Positions 21,282 to 23,062 of a stretch of DNA of 23,062 bases are shown here, piece after piece. The DNA is from DASXMX01 sp036794395. Lineage in GTDB: Bacteria > Planctomycetota > Phycisphaerae > Tepidisphaerales > Tepidisphaeraceae. The position numbers and the translations under genes were made by a program. The stretch spans positions 1-23,062 of the forward strand of contig DAIRGS010000097.1 in assembly GCA_036794395.1 (NCBI GenBank), in the 5' to 3' direction. The notes beneath the pieces were generated by a model. It was not told where the DNA came from. It ran no database searches and worked only from the letters and a program-made list of their open reading frames with translations. How positions within the stretch are numbered: the first letter of the stretch is position 1; the number at the start of each line of letters is the position of its first letter.

Positions 21282-21655
21282 ACACGTTCGGTGCCTTATA
21301 GAACAGTCGCAATGGACGGCGGGTATTGGGCCCTTTTGCCATAAATAGGTTTGGCCCCTTTTCCGGTTCGAGGGAGCTTGCGGGGCAGTCTCCCAGTATG
21401 TCTTCACGGGCGTGAATCGCACTTTTTTATAACGTTGCAAAACGTTGCACGGCGTTGCATTTGTCGGAAGATTGCTGGGGTCGGTCAATTGATCGCGGGT
21501 TTGAGTCAGCGGTTGGCAGAGAGTGGAACCCAGGATTAGCGACGAATTGTCGAAACATTGCCAAATGCTGCTCATTTTTAAGGCATGCTGCAAGTTATTG
21601 GTAAAGATGGGCTTAGGTGAAGTTTGAAAAAGCGTGTTAGCGCCAGGGTTAGAGC
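21282..21655. other. Non-coding stretch with phased CGTTGCA triplet
   Basis: No convincing gene. CGTTGCA occurs at 21433-21439, 21443-21449 and 21453-21459, an exact 10-base period. A degenerate copy of the 33-bp repeat (with CCCCTTTTCCGGTTC) lies around 21341-21368. The open frame on the minus strand here crosses these repeats and shows no protein-like pattern. Confidence 0.5.
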
Positions 21656-21665
21656 CTAAATCGCA

Positions 21666-21840
21666 TCATTTTCTTGCTGGATGATCGGCGAGGTCCGCGA
21701 TTGCTTCCTGACGCGAGAACGCCGAAGGTGGTGGAAAGGACGGGGCGGTTTTCCATTTACTTTTGGGTGCCGGTCCAGCTTCCGTCGGCATTTTGTTGTG
21801 ACTGAAGTTTGGCGATGAGTTCAAGCCGCCAGTCGTGATT
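21666..21840 (-). pseudogene. Frame-broken C-terminus of a squalene-cyclase-like protein, copy 1
   Basis: Three reading frames together give one protein end. One frame has NHDWRLELIAKLQSQQNADG followed by SWTG, the repeat motif of prenyltransferase/squalene-oxidase-repeat proteins. The next frame has MENRPVLSTTFGVLA, and the last has RQEAIADLADHPARK before a stop. Two frameshifts and a stop separate them, and no upstream part of the gene is present. It is therefore a remnant. Confidence 0.7.
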
Positions 21841-21855
21841 GATTTACGCATTCTT

Positions 21856-22152
21856 GCTATAATTAGGAATGTCCCCTTTTCCGGTTCTAAATCGCATCAT
21901 TTTCTTGCTGGATGATCGGCGAGGTCCGCGATTGCTTCCTGACGCGAGAACGCCGAAGGTGGTGGAAAGGACGGGGCGGTTTTCCATTTACTTTTGGGTG
22001 CCGGTCCAGCTTCCGTCGGCATTTTGTTGTGACTGAAGTTTGGCGATGAGTTCAAGCCGCCAGTCGTGATTTATTTACGCATTCTTGCTATAATTAGGAA
22101 TGTCCCCTTTTCCGGTTCTGCTATAATTAGGAATGTCCCCTTTTCCGGTTCT
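21856..22152. repeat. 33-bp repeat, three exact copies
   Basis: The unit beginning GCTATAATTAGGAATGTCCC and ending TTTTCCGGTTCT occurs at 21856-21888, 22087-22119 and 22120-22152; the last two are head to tail. A diverged fourth copy lies near 21341-21368. On the minus strand the unit is 11 codons long without a stop (RTGKGDIPNYS), so extra copies keep the reading frame. Confidence 0.9.
21897..22071 (-). pseudogene. Frame-broken C-terminus of a squalene-cyclase-like protein, copy 2
   Basis: Duplicate of the fragment at 21666-21840, 231 bases further on, with the same two frame breaks. The frame breaks therefore predate the duplication. Confidence 0.7.
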
Positions 22153-22326
22153 CCGATACCGCAGGAGTTCGATCGGTACTTGGTAAACCGGCCGCTCTTT
22201 GCCTGCCTTTAAGTCATTTCGAAAATTAATTACTTCTTTTGAAGGCTTCGGGCCGGTAGATTTTCGCTTCTGAATTTCCTTAGCGAAGTCCTCGATGATT
22301 TCACGATTTTTGGAAACAGTAGCCAT
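22075..22326 (-). pseudogene. Truncated gene start extended by repeat sequence (83 aa)
   Basis: The ATG at 22326 has GGGGTGAA upstream. The first 58 residues look like a genuine protein N-terminus (NREIIEDFAKEIQKRKSTGP, then KERPVYQVPIELLRYR). The ending recalls the VPIxLLRYRxxNGRI start of large DNA-modification or ParB-like proteins, but I cannot name the family. At that point the frame enters the 33-bp repeats and reads RTGKGDIPNYS twice before ending in KNA. The gene has evidently lost its 3' part, with repeat DNA now in its place. Whether the chimeric product is made is unknown. Confidence 0.55.
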
Positions 22327-22695
22327 CGCTTCACCCCGTATGTAAACGGCAATGCCCCTCTATGAGATATGTCGCCGAGAGTAAAACTACTTCTCCTTCA
22401 GACCAATCAATTGTGGTCAGTGTTCGGTGGATTGTAAAGGCTCACAAAGCAATTTTTCTTCCGCGCGGGACCCCAGGGATAGTGCGGATAAGTCTCTGTT
22501 TCACTCCTGCCTCGCCGCACGGCTCTACCGAAGAAAATGGGACCGAAGAAAACGACCGAAGTAAACCGGACATTCCGGAATGCCATTCGGATAATCCCTA
22601 ACCCCGCGCCATGACCGCATTTACAATATATGTACAAAACGTGGCGTCCTGTCAGAAGGCAGATGCTTAGTTCACATGCCAACAGGAGGCCACGG
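22327..22695. other. Non-coding stretch before the right-edge ORF
   Basis: No supported gene. It contains three short tandem ACCGAAG(A/T)AAA units (about 22528-22566) and the palindrome CATTCCGGAATG (22571-22582). An AT-rich TTACAATATATGTACAAAA segment near 22620-22638 could hold the promoter of the following ORF. Confidence 0.35.
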
Positions 22696-23062
22696 ATGGT
22701 CGAGATGTGTACGGCGCTGGCCCGCCTCAAGCGCGAGCCGCTGGCGAATCTTCCCCTTGGTCCCGGTCTGGATCAAGCGATGGCCTGGCGAAGAAAAAAG
22801 GCCATTCCTATTTCCGGCGATGCCGCCCAAAATTTCACTGCACCACAGACATCATTTTCCAACTCCTCCGTCAACCACATTACCGCCCACGGCCCAATAG
22901 CAACAACTAGACAAATGTCAGGTAAGCAACAATTCAATAAATGTCAGGTGCCGCACATCGAAAACCCGACAAAATCTGACATCCCCAAAAACTGTTCGGT
23001 TTTGTTCGGAAGTGTTCGGAATTGTCCACCCGTCCCACCCACCCCACGCGCAACTTTCCCTC
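22696..23062 (+). CDS. Partial open reading frame running off the window
   Basis: The ATG at 22696 has a nearly ideal CAGGAGG six bases upstream. The frame has no stop up to the window end (at least 122 codons). The first 40 residues (MVEMCTALARLKREPLANLP, then GLDQAMAWRRKKAIPIS) have GC-rich third positions like host genes. The rest looks unlike protein (Asn/Thr/Pro-rich) and runs through AAATGTCAGGT and TGTTCGG repeats, so the original gene was probably cut short and continued in repeat DNA. No family is recognised. Confidence 0.35.
   Translation, partial: MVEMCTALARLKREPLANLPLGPGLDQAMAWRRKKAIPISGDAAQNFTAPQTSFSNSSVNHITAHGPIATTRQMSGKQQFNKCQVPHIENPTKSDIPKNCSVLFGSVRNCPPVPPTPRATFP
22913..22949. 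repeat. AAATGTCAGGT direct repeat pair
   Basis: AAATGTCAGGT occurs at 22913-22923 and 22939-22949, 26 bases apart; an inverted TCTGACAT lies at 22975-22982. This may be part of a dispersed intergenic repeat. Confidence 0.5.
22993..23019 (+). repeat. TGTTCGG triplet with 10-base period
   Basis: TGTTCGG stands at 22993-22999, 23003-23009 and 23013-23019. It is the same heptamer, and nearly the same phasing, as the CCGAACA units at 7910-7937 inside the integrated element. Confidence 0.7.

Larger units (their letters stand above)
21656..22119. repeat. 231-bp tandem duplication, two copies
   Basis: The segment beginning CTAAATCGCATCATTTTC at 21656 repeats from 21887 with period 231. The only difference I find is G at 21841 against T at 22072. 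Each unit carries a broken gene fragment on the minus strand and ends in a 33-bp element. The near identity indicates a recent duplication. Confidence 0.92.

Noticed and set aside
21261..21593. 110-aa minus-strand frame
   Set aside because: It crosses the phased CGTTGCA repeats and the degenerate 33-bp repeat, and has no protein-like pattern or ribosome site.
21656..22152. CRISPR-like spacing of repeats
   Set aside because: The units are a 231-bp duplication and adjacent 33-bp copies, without short unique spacers or cas genes.
22407..22730. 107-aa minus-strand frame
   Set aside because: Composition is not protein-like, it has no ribosome site, and it overlaps the better-supported start at 22696.

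Overview
The window looks like a chromosomal segment of a planctomycete (Planctomycetota). Several family-level signatures point there: two type II secretion-style prepilins with the C-terminal H-X9-DG motif (1507-2220 and 16526-17302), a PEP-CTERM-anchored DNRLRE-type surface protein (692-1486), a small secreted Planctomycete-type cytochrome c with CVKCH (19503-19943), and a two-TM protein ending in a CxxCxYDLTGN...CPECG zinc ribbon (17528-18079). This assignment rests on recalled family features; no search was run.

Layout. 1-3400: host genes, namely a secreted molybdopterin-binding-fold protein, the DNRLRE/PEP-CTERM protein, prepilin 1 (all on minus) and a SAM methyltransferase (plus). 3400-3740: non-coding, with an inverted repeat. 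3741-3813: tRNA-Val(UAC).

3794-16308: a 12.5 kb integrative element inserted into the 3' end of that tRNA, bounded by an exact 22-bp direct repeat (3794-3815 and 16287-16308). Sixteen or so genes run leftward as one block: an early zinc-ribbon protein, several unknowns, two small helix-turn-helix proteins, a chain of overlapping small ORFs, a P4/D5-type primase-helicase, a set of small unknown proteins, a 285-aa beta-rich protein and a tyrosine integrase. Two genes run rightward: a Cro/CI-type regulator and a coupled 316-aa unknown protein. The divergent region between them holds three evenly spaced operator-like palindromes, one lying between the -35 and -10 of the leftward promoter, which is a lysogeny-type switch. 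No terminase, portal, protease or major capsid gene is recognisable, so the element looks more like a phage satellite or integrative plasmid than a complete prophage.

The most interesting property is that the attachment core lies inside the 3' end of the integrase gene, in frame. In the integrated form the integrase ends six codons into the host tRNA. In the excised circle the same frame would run on for 58 codons, which are now stranded at attR. Integration would therefore swap the integrase C-terminus. A second notable feature is an array of GAACAGT/TGTTCGG motifs at the 3' end of the primase gene; a three-copy version of the motif reappears at the right edge of the window.

16309-21241: host genes again: prepilin 2, the two-TM zinc-ribbon protein, an SDR-truncated haemoglobin gene pair, the small cytochrome c and a radical SAM protein. 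21242-23062: gene-poor and repeat-rich, with phased heptamers, a near-perfect 231-bp tandem duplication carrying the frame-broken C-terminus of a squalene-cyclase-like protein, a 33-bp repeat that extends a truncated ORF in frame, and an ORF with an excellent ribosome binding site that runs off the window.
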